Of a stretch of DNA of 16,331 bases, positions 7,373 to 14,848 are shown piece by piece. A model generated the notes under the pieces. That model was not told where the DNA came from, ran no database searches, and saw nothing but the letters and a program-made list of their open reading frames with translations. How positions within the stretch are numbered: the stretch's first letter is position 1; each line of letters starts with the position of its first letter. Made by a program: the position numbers and the translations under genes. The stretch comes from Candidatus Pelagibacterales bacterium (GTDB taxonomy: Bacteria; Pseudomonadota; Alphaproteobacteria; TMED109): the NCBI GenBank assembly GCA_002732015.1, contig PCCU01000034.1, positions 1-16,331 of the forward strand, given 5' to 3'.

Positions 7373-9052
7373 ATGGTAAGTAAAGTGTTTTCATTAAAAA
7401 TGAATAATTTTTTATATATTACTTTAATAATTATCTCTGTAAGCTTTTTTGAAAAAAAGTTGCAAGCCGTTAATTATCATAAATCTTACTTTGGTTCTAT
7501 ATTATCAGGACAAATAGCTAATTATAATAATGACTCTTCACTCTCAGCAGAATTTTTTAATTATGCACATACTATTAACCCTAAAAATAAAGAAGTTTAC
7601 AACCTTTCTCTTATGTCACTCGTTATTAGTGGTAATATTGAAACTGCCATATCTACTATAAAAAAATATGAAATACAATTTGGAAAAAAACCAGATGATT
7701 CTGTTATTTCAAATTTTTTAATTTTTATAAATGAAATAAATAATAATAACTTTAAAAAAGCATTGGAACACTTAAATAATAGCAAATCTTTTCTTATAAC
7801 AGATAAAATGGTTCCTATACTTAAAGGATGGCTTTCACCAACCCTAGAGCAGGGCGTTTCTGCTCTAGATAAGTATGAATATAAGTCAAAAGGGCTTGCT
7901 TTAAGTAATATTTATTTTCACCATTTAGGTCTTATACAATACTATCACACGAAAAAAAATCTATCCAAAAAAACTTTTGAAGAGCACTTAGAAATTTTTG
8001 ATTTAGAAAAGCTACGAACATTATATTTTTATTTTAATTTATTCTCCAAAAATAATTTAGATGACAAATACATTTCTTCCTTTTTAGAAAAATATCCGAA
8101 CCATAGTTTTTCTATTTATCTTAAAAGAAATAATGAAAAAATATTTAAAAAATTAATTACACCAAAGCAAGGAATTTCCGAAGCTTTATATAATCTTGCT
8201 CAGACTTTGTATTCACAAAATATGTATGAAACTTCTTTAGCATTAGCTCAAACTGCTCTTTTTCTTGATCAGGAAAATGATTTAGTTAAATATCTTATTT
8301 CCATGAATTTAAATAGTTTAAATAAAAAAAAATTAGCAATAGATTATATGAAAAGCATACCTTTAAATAGTTATATAAATTGGAATGCTATAATAAATAT
8401 TGCTGAATTTTATATAGACCTTGAGCAATATAACTTTGCTTCAGAATATTTGCATAAGTTGGAAAAAAGCTATCCCCAAAAAACTGAGGTTTTGTATAAA
8501 TTAGGTGAACTATACCATATTCAAAGAGACTATAAAAATGCTATAAAATACTTTTCTGCTGCAATTTCAACCATAAGAGTTATTGAAAAAAAGCATTGGT
8601 ATTTATACTATTCTAGAGGAATGGCATATGAAAGATCAAATAAATGGCAGTTAGCTGAAAAAGATTTCTTATATTCTATAGAGTTAAGTCCGGAGCAACC
8701 CCTTACCCTTAACTATTTAGGATACTCATGGATAGACTCCGGTAAGAATATTGATGAAGCTAAAAAGCTGATTTCTAAAGCAGTTAAATTGAGACCTAAT
8801 GATGGTTATTTTGTAGATAGCCTTGGATGGGCCTACTATAGAATGGGAGAATATGAAAAAGCAGTAATGGAGTTAGAAAAAGCTGTAAGCTTAGTTCCAA
8901 ATGATCCAATAATAAATGACCATTTAGGGGATGCGATGTGGCGGGCAGGATACAAAAATGAAGCAGTTTTTCAGTGGAATCGTGCCTTAATTTATAAACC
9001 TGAAGATGAGCTTAAAGAAAAAATTAAGTTCAAACTTAAAAAAGGTCTATAA
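7373..9052 (+). CDS. Secreted or membrane-anchored TPR-repeat protein upstream of ispE
   Basis: The 559 residues start with a signal peptide or anchor (hydrophobic run at about residues 12-25). They continue as helical repeats of low similarity, then four to five clear tetratricopeptide repeats at about 371-543. The typical pattern is visible, for example in DSLGWAYYRMGEYEKAVMEL. TPR arrays are protein-binding scaffolds; the partner here is unknown. ATG 7373 is used; an in-frame ATG at 7400 would give a more typical signal peptide of about 23 residues and is a real alternative. There is no lipobox cysteine. A TPR protein directly upstream of ispE recurs in alphaproteobacteria as I recall, so this is conserved gene order. 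Its stop is 6 bases before the ispE start. A periplasmic location is inferred from the N-terminus. Confidence 0.9.
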   Translation: MVSKVFSLKMNNFLYITLIIISVSFFEKKLQAVNYHKSYFGSILSGQIANYNNDSSLSAEFFNYAHTINPKNKEVYNLSLMSLVISGNIETAISTIKKYEIQFGKKPDDSVISNFLIFINEINNNNFKKALEHLNNSKSFLITDKMVPILKGWLSPTLEQGVSALDKYEYKSKGLALSNIYFHHLGLIQYYHTKKNLSKKTFEEHLEIFDLEKLRTLYFYFNLFSKNNLDDKYISSFLEKYPNHSFSIYLKRNNEKIFKKLITPKQGISEALYNLAQTLYSQNMYETSLALAQTALFLDQENDLVKYLISMNLNSLNKKKLAIDYMKSIPLNSYINWNAIINIAEFYIDLEQYNFASEYLHKLEKSYPQKTEVLYKLGELYHIQRDYKNAIKYFSAAISTIRVIEKKHWYLYYSRGMAYERSNKWQLAEKDFLYSIELSPEQPLTLNYLGYSWIDSGKNIDEAKKLISKAVKLRPNDGYFVDSLGWAYYRMGEYEKAVMELEKAVSLVPNDPIINDHLGDAMWRAGYKNEAVFQWNRALIYKPEDELKEKIKFKLKKGL

Positions 9053-9058
9053 TTTAAC

Positions 9059-9931
9059 TTGGTTGAAACTGATTACTTGCAAGAAAAGGCACTAGCAAAA
9101 GTTAATTTAACTTTTAGAATATTAGGAAAAGAAACAAAAAACTATCACTCTATAAATAGTATTGTTACTTTTTTACCTGATCTTTACGATAATGTTTTCA
9201 TTAAAAAAAATAAAAAATTAATTATTAATACCTGCGGTAAATTTTCTAAAGACCTCTCTAAAAATGGAGGCGACACTATAGTAACAAAAGCGATACTTTT
9301 ACTCAAAAGAAAGTACGCAATACCTAGTAACTTTAAAGTTAAAATTGAAAAAAATATTCCTTTGGGTGCAGGGTTAGGTGGAGGATCAGCAAATGCTGCT
9401 GCTGTTTCTAGATTAATTTTTAAAATGTATAATTTAAAAATAAATAAAAAAGAAATAATTAATCACTTGAGTAAATTAGGAGCAGACATACCAGCTTGTT
9501 ATTTTTCATTTAATCAAAAAGTTGAGGGGTTTGGAGATAAACTAACAAAATTGAAACTTTTTAATAAAAATATATGGATTTTATTAATTAAACCTAGTGT
9601 AAACTTTAGCACTAAAGAAATTTTTAAAAGTTTTTCTAAACCTTTTTCAACTATGCCTAAATATACCTACAATTATAAAAATTTAATTAATGATATTAAT
9701 TATAATAAAAATGACCTTCAAGAAGCAGCGGAAAATAGTTCAATAGTTTTTAGAAATATGATAAACAGCCTCCCTATAACTGAAGAGATGATAGCTGCTC
9801 CAAAAATGACGGGAAGTGGAGCTACTATTTTTATTCTTTTTAAAAAAAAAATTAATGCTATAAACTATATGGTGAATATTGAAAAGATTACACAAGGTTA
9901 TTGGAAAAAAATATCAAAAGTCATACTATAA
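9059..9931 (+). CDS. ispE: 4-diphosphocytidyl-2-C-methyl-D-erythritol kinase IspE
   Basis: IspE phosphorylates CDP-methylerythritol with ATP in the MEP route to IPP and DMAPP. These are the precursors of quinone tails, undecaprenyl carrier and the carotenoids made by the left-hand genes. The 290 residues match the GHMP kinase family: ALAKVNLTFRILG at the N-terminus with K14 in the active site, the ATP loop PLGAGLGGGSA at 101-111, D143 in LGADIPACY as the catalytic Asp, and MTGSGATIF near the C-terminus. No ATG fits the N-terminus. TTG 9059, 6 bases after the TPR stop, is the best start; TTG 9077 would leave only six residues before the conserved AKVNL and is less likely. The stop codon region overlaps the convergent folD end by 6 bases. 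Confidence 0.95.
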   Translation: MVETDYLQEKALAKVNLTFRILGKETKNYHSINSIVTFLPDLYDNVFIKKNKKLIINTCGKFSKDLSKNGGDTIVTKAILLLKRKYAIPSNFKVKIEKNIPLGAGLGGGSANAAAVSRLIFKMYNLKINKKEIINHLSKLGADIPACYFSFNQKVEGFGDKLTKLKLFNKNIWILLIKPSVNFSTKEIFKSFSKPFSTMPKYTYNYKNLINDINYNKNDLQEAAENSSIVFRNMINSLPITEEMIAAPKMTGSGATIFILFKKKINAINYMVNIEKITQGYWKKISKVIL

Positions 9932-10786
9932 ATTTCTTCTAAGCATAGATAATTTTAGAGTATTTTCCAAAAGGCAATGTATGGTCATTGGCCCTACTCC
10001 GCCTGGGACAGGAGTAATAGCTTTTACCTTAGAAAAAACATTTGAATAGTCAACATCACCTACTAAAACTTTTTTATTATCTTCATCTACTATTTGATTA
10101 ATACCTACATCAATAATTATCGCTTTGTCCTTAACCCAATCTTTTTTTATCATTTTTGGTATACCTGATGCTGCGATTATAATATCATTCCTTTTACAAA
10201 GTTGCTTCAAATTTTGTGTCTTAGAATGGGCCAAGGTTACCGTAGCATGATGATTAGTTAATAAATAAGACATGGGTCTCCCAACGATATTAGATCTTCC
10301 GATGACTAAAGCACTAGCTCCCATTAGCTCTATTTCTGTTTTTAATAATTTTAGACACCCTAAAGGTGTGCAAGGAACTACATAAGGTCGACCTTGAGCA
10401 AGCAAACCTATATTTTTTGAATTGAACCCGTCCACATCTTTTTCATATGATATAGCATCTATAATTTTCTCAGTATTTATATGTGACGGCAAGGGTAGTT
10501 GAACCAGTATACCATCAACATTATTGTCTTTATTATAGTTATCAATAATTTCTAAAAGCTGTTTTTCTGTTACTCCAGAGTCTAGTTTTTTTACTACAGA
10601 GTTGATTCCCACTTCATCAGCTTTAATTTTTTTATTTTTAACATAAATATTACTCGCTGGATTTTCACCAACTAAAACAACTACTAATGTAGGAGTTATA
10701 TTTTCCTTAATTCTAAAGCTTTTTAGCTTATCTTTTAGTTCTTCATTAAGATAAGCTGCTATTTTTTTTCCATTAATACTTTTCAT
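9926..10786 (-). CDS. folD: Methylene-tetrahydrofolate dehydrogenase/cyclohydrolase FolD
   Basis: This bifunctional cytoplasmic enzyme interconverts 5,10-methylene- and 10-formyl-tetrahydrofolate with NADP, feeding one-carbon units to purine and initiator fMet synthesis. The 286 residues are the normal length. Motifs include Y48 and K52 in IYVKNK (active site), DGILVQLPLP at 91-100, KDVDGFN, PCTPLG at 138-143, the nucleotide-binding GRSNIVGRP at 163-171, and TPVPGGVGPMT near the C-terminus. ATG 10786 is clear. The leader is an A-rich stretch of about 12 bases after the -10 box, with no Shine-Dalgarno. The gene is monocistronic, facing ispE and divergent from tRNA-Gln. Confidence 0.97.
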   Translation of the reverse strand: MKSINGKKIAAYLNEELKDKLKSFRIKENITPTLVVVLVGENPASNIYVKNKKIKADEVGINSVVKKLDSGVTEKQLLEIIDNYNKDNNVDGILVQLPLPSHINTEKIIDAISYEKDVDGFNSKNIGLLAQGRPYVVPCTPLGCLKLLKTEIELMGASALVIGRSNIVGRPMSYLLTNHHATVTLAHSKTQNLKQLCKRNDIIIAASGIPKMIKKDWVKDKAIIIDVGINQIVDEDNKKVLVGDVDYSNVFSKVKAITPVPGGVGPMTIHCLLENTLKLSMLRRNL

Positions 10787-10798
10787 TTTATTTTTTTT

Positions 10799-10826
10799 TT
10801 TATACTCTTGCCCAAAAGTTAAACAA
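10799..10826 (-). promoter_or_regulatory. Promoter for folD
   Basis: On the - strand TTGTTT (10821-10826) and TATAAA (10799-10804) are separated by 16 bases. Only 12 bases lie between the -10 box and the ATG, so the mRNA leader should be about 5 bases, nearly leaderless. It overlaps the tRNA promoter candidate on the other strand. Confidence 0.5.
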
Positions 10827-10836
10827 ATGCAATATT
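10808..10836 (+). promoter_or_regulatory. Candidate promoter for tRNA-Gln and possibly the downstream genes
   Basis: TTGCCC (10808-10813) and AATATT (10831-10836) are separated by an optimal 17 bases; each matches four of six consensus positions. The predicted start is about 6 bases before the tRNA. There is no obvious terminator between the tRNA and the following small gene, so transcription may continue into it. Confidence 0.4.
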
Positions 10837-10848
10837 AATAATTATTAT

Positions 10849-10923
10849 TGGGGGATAGTTTAATTGGTAGAACAGCGGGTTTTGATCCCGTCAGTCCAGG
10901 TTCGAGTCCCGGTCCCCCAGCCA
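10849..10923 (+). tRNA. tRNA-Gln (anticodon UUG), CCA encoded
   Basis: The cloverleaf is complete. The acceptor stem TGGGGGA pairs fully with TCCCCCA, followed by discriminator G and an encoded CCA. The anticodon stem GCGGG/CCCGT (one G-U pair) encloses the 7-base loop TTTTGAT with anticodon TTG at its centre. The T arm carries GGTTCGAGTCC. UUG reads CAA and, with wobble, CAG. The body closely resembles other alphaproteobacterial tRNA-Gln genes. Confidence 0.97.
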
Positions 10924-10947
10924 TAAAATTAAAAATTTAATAGTAAA

Positions 10948-11262
10948 ATGTTATTTTTTATAAAATTATTAGTGTTATTTCTTTTTGTAAAAACAAATAT
11001 TGGAGCAAATCACAGTAATTATATAAATATTTTTAAAAATACCCTATTTGAGTATAACATTTCCTATGATAATTTAGAGACTTTTAAATCTGGCGCAATT
11101 TGTATTCCTCATAATATTGATAAGGTCTTTAGTAAATATGCTGTTGGTTTCAGTCACAATATATATAAAAAGAAAACTGCTAATAAAATTGCTCTTGAAG
11201 GCTGTGAAGCAATGAAAAAAAAATTAATCTTACATGATTGTAAATGCGAAATTATATTATAG
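10948..11262 (+). CDS. Small secreted protein of unknown function (104 residues, cysteine-containing)
   Basis: No family is recognised. The N-terminus is a clear signal peptide: a Lys at residue 6 in a long hydrophobic run, ending near residues 17-20 (NIGA). The mature part is about 84 residues with four cysteines, one in the middle (ICIPHN) and three close to the C-terminus (EGCEAM, then DCKCEI). Disulfides are therefore plausible. The C-terminal pattern of an alanine-rich helix, Cys, about ten residues and Cys resembles short repeats seen in alphaproteobacterial periplasmic proteins, but this is weak. ATG 10948 lies 24 bases after the tRNA, with no Shine-Dalgarno. The stop is 24 bases before tldE, so the two are probably co-transcribed. 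A coding origin is supported by the signal peptide and the tight fit between neighbours. Confidence 0.75.
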   Translation: MLFFIKLLVLFLFVKTNIGANHSNYINIFKNTLFEYNISYDNLETFKSGAICIPHNIDKVFSKYAVGFSHNIYKKKTANKIALEGCEAMKKKLILHDCKCEIIL

Positions 11263-11275
11263 CAATTAATTATAC

Positions 11276-11280
11276 AGAGG
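11276..11280 (+). promoter_or_regulatory. Ribosome binding site deciding the TTG start of tldE
   Basis: AGAGG is followed by 6 bases and then TTG at 11287. There is no in-frame ATG nearby, so this site fixes the start. Confidence 0.6.
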
Positions 11281-11286
11281 TGTTGT

Positions 11287-12597
11287 TTGAAAAATAATAA
11301 TATAGAAGAATTTAGTGAAAGTGTATTAAAAAACTACAAAAAAGTTGGCATTGATGACTTTGAACTATCCATATCTAACAGAAAGGTATTATCAGTACAA
11401 AGTAGAAATATAAAACTTGAAAATATTGAGAGTTCAGAGACAAGCAGTATATCATTAAATGTAGTAATAGGAAAAAAACAATCAACACTAAGTGCAAATA
11501 ATATTCAGGGCCTAGATGTTATAGCTTTATTAGAAAAAGGAAAGTTTATGGCAGACTCATCTCCAGAAGACCCTTACTCAGGTTTACCAGAAGCTAATGA
11601 TTATGCAGTTACCCTTAATGATCTTGACTTAGAAGATAAAAAAATTGTAGATAAACAAATGCTTACAGACCTAGCAATACAAGCTGAAGAAAATATGTTG
11701 GGTATAAAAGGAGTTACAAACACAGAGGGAGCTTCTGCAAGTACTAGTCATACACAAATTACTTTTTTATCATCTAAAAATTTTTTTAAAACTTATAATA
11801 AAACTATCCATACAATATCCTCCATTGGCATTGCAGGACGGGACACTAATATGCAAAGAGACTATGATTATTCAGCAACGACTCATTTTGAAGACTTAAA
11901 AAATCCTTCAGAAATAGGTAAAAAAGCAGGAGAAAGAGCTACTTCAAGATTAAATTCAAAGAAAATTAAAAGTAGTGTTGTTGATGTTGTATTTGAGCCA
12001 CGAATAGCTAAAAGCTTACTATCATCATTAGCTTCATGTATTTCTGGTGCATCTATAGCAAGGGGTACTAGTTTCCTATTAAAGAAAATAGATACAAAAA
12101 TTTGTAATGATGACATTACAATTTCCAATATGCCACAGTTATTTAGAGGACTGGGCTCTGTGCCTTTTGACTCAAGAGGAATTAAATCTCAAAATTTAAA
12201 TTTAATAGAAAATGGATACTTGAAAAACTATCTATTAGGATTACGTAGCGCAAGGCAATTAAAGTTAAAACCTAACGGAAACTCAAGTCCTTACAATTTA
12301 ACTTTAAATAATGGAAAAGCATCACCTGATGCTTTAATTAGGTCTGTAAAAAAAGGTATATATATTACAGAGATGCTTGGCATGAGCTTTAATCCAGTAA
12401 ATGGCGATTATAGCAGAGGAGCTGCTGGTTTTATGATAGAAAATGGAGAAATTACTTTTCCTATTAATGAAGTTACCATAGCAGGTAATTTTAGTGATAT
12501 TTTAAAAAAACTAACGCCGGCTGATGATTTAAAAATATTAGAAAACATGAATGCCCCTACTATATTAGTTGAAAAGATGACGTTGGCCGGAATTTAA
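11287..12597 (+). CDS. tldE: TldE/PmbA, non-catalytic subunit of the TldD-TldE peptidase
   Basis: TldE pairs with TldD to form a cytoplasmic metallopeptidase that degrades unfolded peptides and matures some ribosomally made peptides such as microcin B17. The 436 residues are close to the usual 440-450. Conserved segments include GRDTNMQRDY in the middle, then ARGTSF, FDSRGI, NGYLKNYLLGLRSAR and NPVNGDYSRGAAGFMIENG toward the C-terminus. No HExxxH motif is present, which distinguishes this subunit from TldD. The partner gene is not in the window. The start is TTG 11287 with a good ribosome site. The stop touches the waaA GTG with no gap. A TldE gene ahead of lipid A genes recurs in alphaproteobacteria as I recall, so the link is probably inherited order. 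Confidence 0.95.
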   Translation: MKNNNIEEFSESVLKNYKKVGIDDFELSISNRKVLSVQSRNIKLENIESSETSSISLNVVIGKKQSTLSANNIQGLDVIALLEKGKFMADSSPEDPYSGLPEANDYAVTLNDLDLEDKKIVDKQMLTDLAIQAEENMLGIKGVTNTEGASASTSHTQITFLSSKNFFKTYNKTIHTISSIGIAGRDTNMQRDYDYSATTHFEDLKNPSEIGKKAGERATSRLNSKKIKSSVVDVVFEPRIAKSLLSSLASCISGASIARGTSFLLKKIDTKICNDDITISNMPQLFRGLGSVPFDSRGIKSQNLNLIENGYLKNYLLGLRSARQLKLKPNGNSSPYNLTLNNGKASPDALIRSVKKGIYITEMLGMSFNPVNGDYSRGAAGFMIENGEITFPINEVTIAGNFSDILKKLTPADDLKILENMNAPTILVEKMTLAGI

Positions 12598-13887
12598 GTG
12601 TTTTTAGTTTTTTATAACTTTTTTTTATATCTATTCTCGCCAATAGTTATCTTAACATTACTTATTAGAATGTCTCTAGGTAAAGAACATCATAATAGAT
12701 ATTTAGAAAAGTTAGGTTTTTTTAATAAGATAGACAAAAAAAATAAAAAATTAATTTTGTTTCATGCTTGTAGTGTAGGTGAAGTAAAATCAATTCAAAA
12801 AATAGCACAAGAGTTTCTTGATAGAAAATATGTAGTTTTAATTACAACAAGCACCTTACTATCAGAAGATTACGTAAAAAAAAACTTTTCCGATAAAATT
12901 TATCATCAATTTTTACCTATAGACTTTAACTTCTCAATAAAAAAATTTTTAACAATTTACAAGCCAGATATAGTAGTTTTTGTTGAATCAGAAATATGGC
13001 CAAACTTAATTAATAATTGTAGCAGAAGAAATATCCCTTTAGTTCTTGTTCAAGCAAGCTTTTCAGATAAATCGCTTAAAAGATGGTACATTTTTAAAAA
13101 ATATTTTAAGAAAGCATTAGAAAGTTTTGATATCATTATAGCACAATCAAAAATAGAAAAAGATAAATTATTTAAATTTGCAAATATTATTGTTCATGAT
13201 GTTTATAATTTAAAAAACTCTTCTTCGAAACTGTATATAAAGGAAAACCAAGTAAAAAAAATAAAAAAAAATTTACGAAAATCCTTCATTATTGTTGCTT
13301 TGAGCACACATACAGGAGAAGAAAAACTTCTACTTAACTCCTTTAAACAATTAACAAAAAAAATACAAGATATTATTTTAGTAATACAGCCACGTCATCC
13401 AAAAAGAGCCGACGAAGTTATAAAAATTATTAAAAGTTATGATTTTAGATATAAACAGAGGTCAATATCACAATATCCATTAAAAGATACGCAGGTATAT
13501 CTTGCTGATACTTTTGGTGAAAGTGGTACATTAATTTATTTAGCTAATTTAGTGATACTAGGGGGAACTCTTGTACCCATTGGAGGACATAATATAATAG
13601 AACCAGCCCAATTGTCAAAATGTATAATTGTTGGAAACTATTTCTCAAAAATAAGAGATACTGTGAATATTTTTAAAAATGAAAAAGCTATTAGAGTTTT
13701 AGAAAATAATAATAACTTATCTAAAATAATAATTGATTTATATAATGATAAAAATACACTTAAAGATATTGGTAAGAAAGCTTTTTCAGTGACTCAAAGT
13801 TTTCCAAAAAAAGAAAATGAAATTGTTAAAAAAATTATTTCGTTAGAAAGTAAAAATGAAAACCCCAAAATTTTGGTACAAAGATAA
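12598..13887 (+). CDS. waaA: Kdo transferase WaaA (3-deoxy-D-manno-octulosonic acid transferase)
   Basis: WaaA transfers Kdo from CMP-Kdo to the lipid A precursor at the inner face of the cytoplasmic membrane. The 429 residues begin with a membrane-anchoring hydrophobic segment (2-24). E62 in HACSVGE is the expected catalytic base, VESEIWPNL is the family motif, and the C-terminal sugar-nucleotide domain has LGGTLVPIGGHN with H331 and E335. Whether it adds one or two Kdo residues cannot be read from sequence. The start is GTG 12598, placed directly after the tldE TAA, so it depends on coupled translation. The last 32 bases overlap lpxK. Two A-runs of 8 and 9 bases (13254-13261, 13263-13271) lie in the middle. 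Confidence 0.95.
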   Translation: MFLVFYNFFLYLFSPIVILTLLIRMSLGKEHHNRYLEKLGFFNKIDKKNKKLILFHACSVGEVKSIQKIAQEFLDRKYVVLITTSTLLSEDYVKKNFSDKIYHQFLPIDFNFSIKKFLTIYKPDIVVFVESEIWPNLINNCSRRNIPLVLVQASFSDKSLKRWYIFKKYFKKALESFDIIIAQSKIEKDKLFKFANIIVHDVYNLKNSSSKLYIKENQVKKIKKNLRKSFIIVALSTHTGEEKLLLNSFKQLTKKIQDIILVIQPRHPKRADEVIKIIKSYDFRYKQRSISQYPLKDTQVYLADTFGESGTLIYLANLVILGGTLVPIGGHNIIEPAQLSKCIIVGNYFSKIRDTVNIFKNEKAIRVLENNNNLSKIIIDLYNDKNTLKDIGKKAFSVTQSFPKKENEIVKKIISLESKNENPKILVQR

Positions 13888-14848
13888 TTCTATTTTAAAA
13901 TATATACTTTATCCTTTAACTTCTTTATGGTTATTGGCGAGTTATCTAAAAAAAGCATATGTCAAACCAAAAAAGTTCAGCGTTCCTATAATTTGTGTAG
14001 GAAATATAATAGCAGGAGGCAGTGGTAAGACTCCTTTAACCATTCAACTTGCAAAATTATTTTTAAAAAAAAAATATGTTGTTCATATTATTAAAAAACA
14101 ATACAAAAGCAAAAATGAACAAATAGTTACTCTGGTTCATGAAAAAAGTGACCCTGCTTTAGTAGGAGATGAAGCAATTTTAACATCTAGAATTACCTCA
14201 ACATGGTTAGTAAAAGACAGAAAAGTTGGTATTAAGATCGCAATAAAGAAAGGTGCTAATTTAATTATTTTAGACGATGGTTATCAAGATTACAGTATTA
14301 TCAAAGACTTTAACATACTAACTATTAACGAAAAGCAACAATTTGGTAATAAAAATATCATACCTGCAGGGCCTCTAAGAGAAAAAATTTATAATGGAAT
14401 AAAAAAAGCTGATAGTATATTTTTTTATGGAAAAAAAAATTCTCTTGATCCAGCTATACTGAATTGCTCCAAACCAATCACTTTTGTAAAAATGTTATAT
14501 AACAAAAATTTTATAAAAAATATTAAAAATAAAAATATTCTAGCCTTCACTGGAATTGCTCACCCCGAAAACTTTTTTAACTCTATAATTAAATATGGAT
14601 TTAATTTAATAAAAAAATTTGAATTCTCAGATCATTATAGGTATAAAAGAAAAGATTTTGAGAAAATAATTTTGATATCAGAGAAATTAAAGTTGTTGGT
14701 AATTACTACAGAAAAAGATTATGTAAAAGTACCAAAAAAATTTCAAAATAAAATTTTACCTATGCCTTTAATAATCCAATTTAATCAAGAAGCATTTTAT
14801 AATTTGTTTATTCAGAAAGTTAAAAAAAATGTTAACTCCAGTATTTAA
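13856..14848 (+). CDS. lpxK: Tetraacyldisaccharide 4'-kinase LpxK
   Basis: LpxK phosphorylates the 4' position of the lipid A disaccharide, making lipid IVA, the acceptor for WaaA. The 330 residues show an N-terminal membrane helix (about 13-31) and a Walker A loop GGSGKT with K58. D140-D141 in LDDGYQD is the expected catalytic region, followed by PAGPLRE, FTGIAHPENFF, H260 in FSDHYRY (the partner of the catalytic Asp in characterised LpxK) and TTEKDYVKVP. ATG 13856 gives the family's usual PKFWYK start and overlaps waaA by 32 bases. The 3' end overlaps the acyltransferase by 20 bases. The nested overlaps suggest one coupled translation unit. Confidence 0.96.
   Translation: MKTPKFWYKDNSILKYILYPLTSLWLLASYLKKAYVKPKKFSVPIICVGNIIAGGSGKTPLTIQLAKLFLKKKYVVHIIKKQYKSKNEQIVTLVHEKSDPALVGDEAILTSRITSTWLVKDRKVGIKIAIKKGANLIILDDGYQDYSIIKDFNILTINEKQQFGNKNIIPAGPLREKIYNGIKKADSIFFYGKKNSLDPAILNCSKPITFVKMLYNKNFIKNIKNKNILAFTGIAHPENFFNSIIKYGFNLIKKFEFSDHYRYKRKDFEKIILISEKLKLLVITTEKDYVKVPKKFQNKILPMPLIIQFNQEAFYNLFIQKVKKNVNSSI

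Noticed and set aside
7597..7785. 62-codon - strand frame within the TPR gene
   Set aside because: It is antisense to a convincingly coding region and shows no protein features.
10787..10801. T-run after folD 5' end as an intrinsic terminator for a + strand transcript
   Set aside because: No stem-forming GC-rich inverted repeat precedes it; it is the A-rich leader of folD read on the other strand.
10924..10947. AT-only inverted repeat (TTAAAAATTTAA) after tRNA-Gln as a terminator
   Set aside because: The stem would be A-T only with no usable loop and no T-tail; such palindromes are common at this base composition.
11883..12128. 81-codon - strand frame within tldE
   Set aside because: It is antisense to conserved tldE sequence; a composition by-product.
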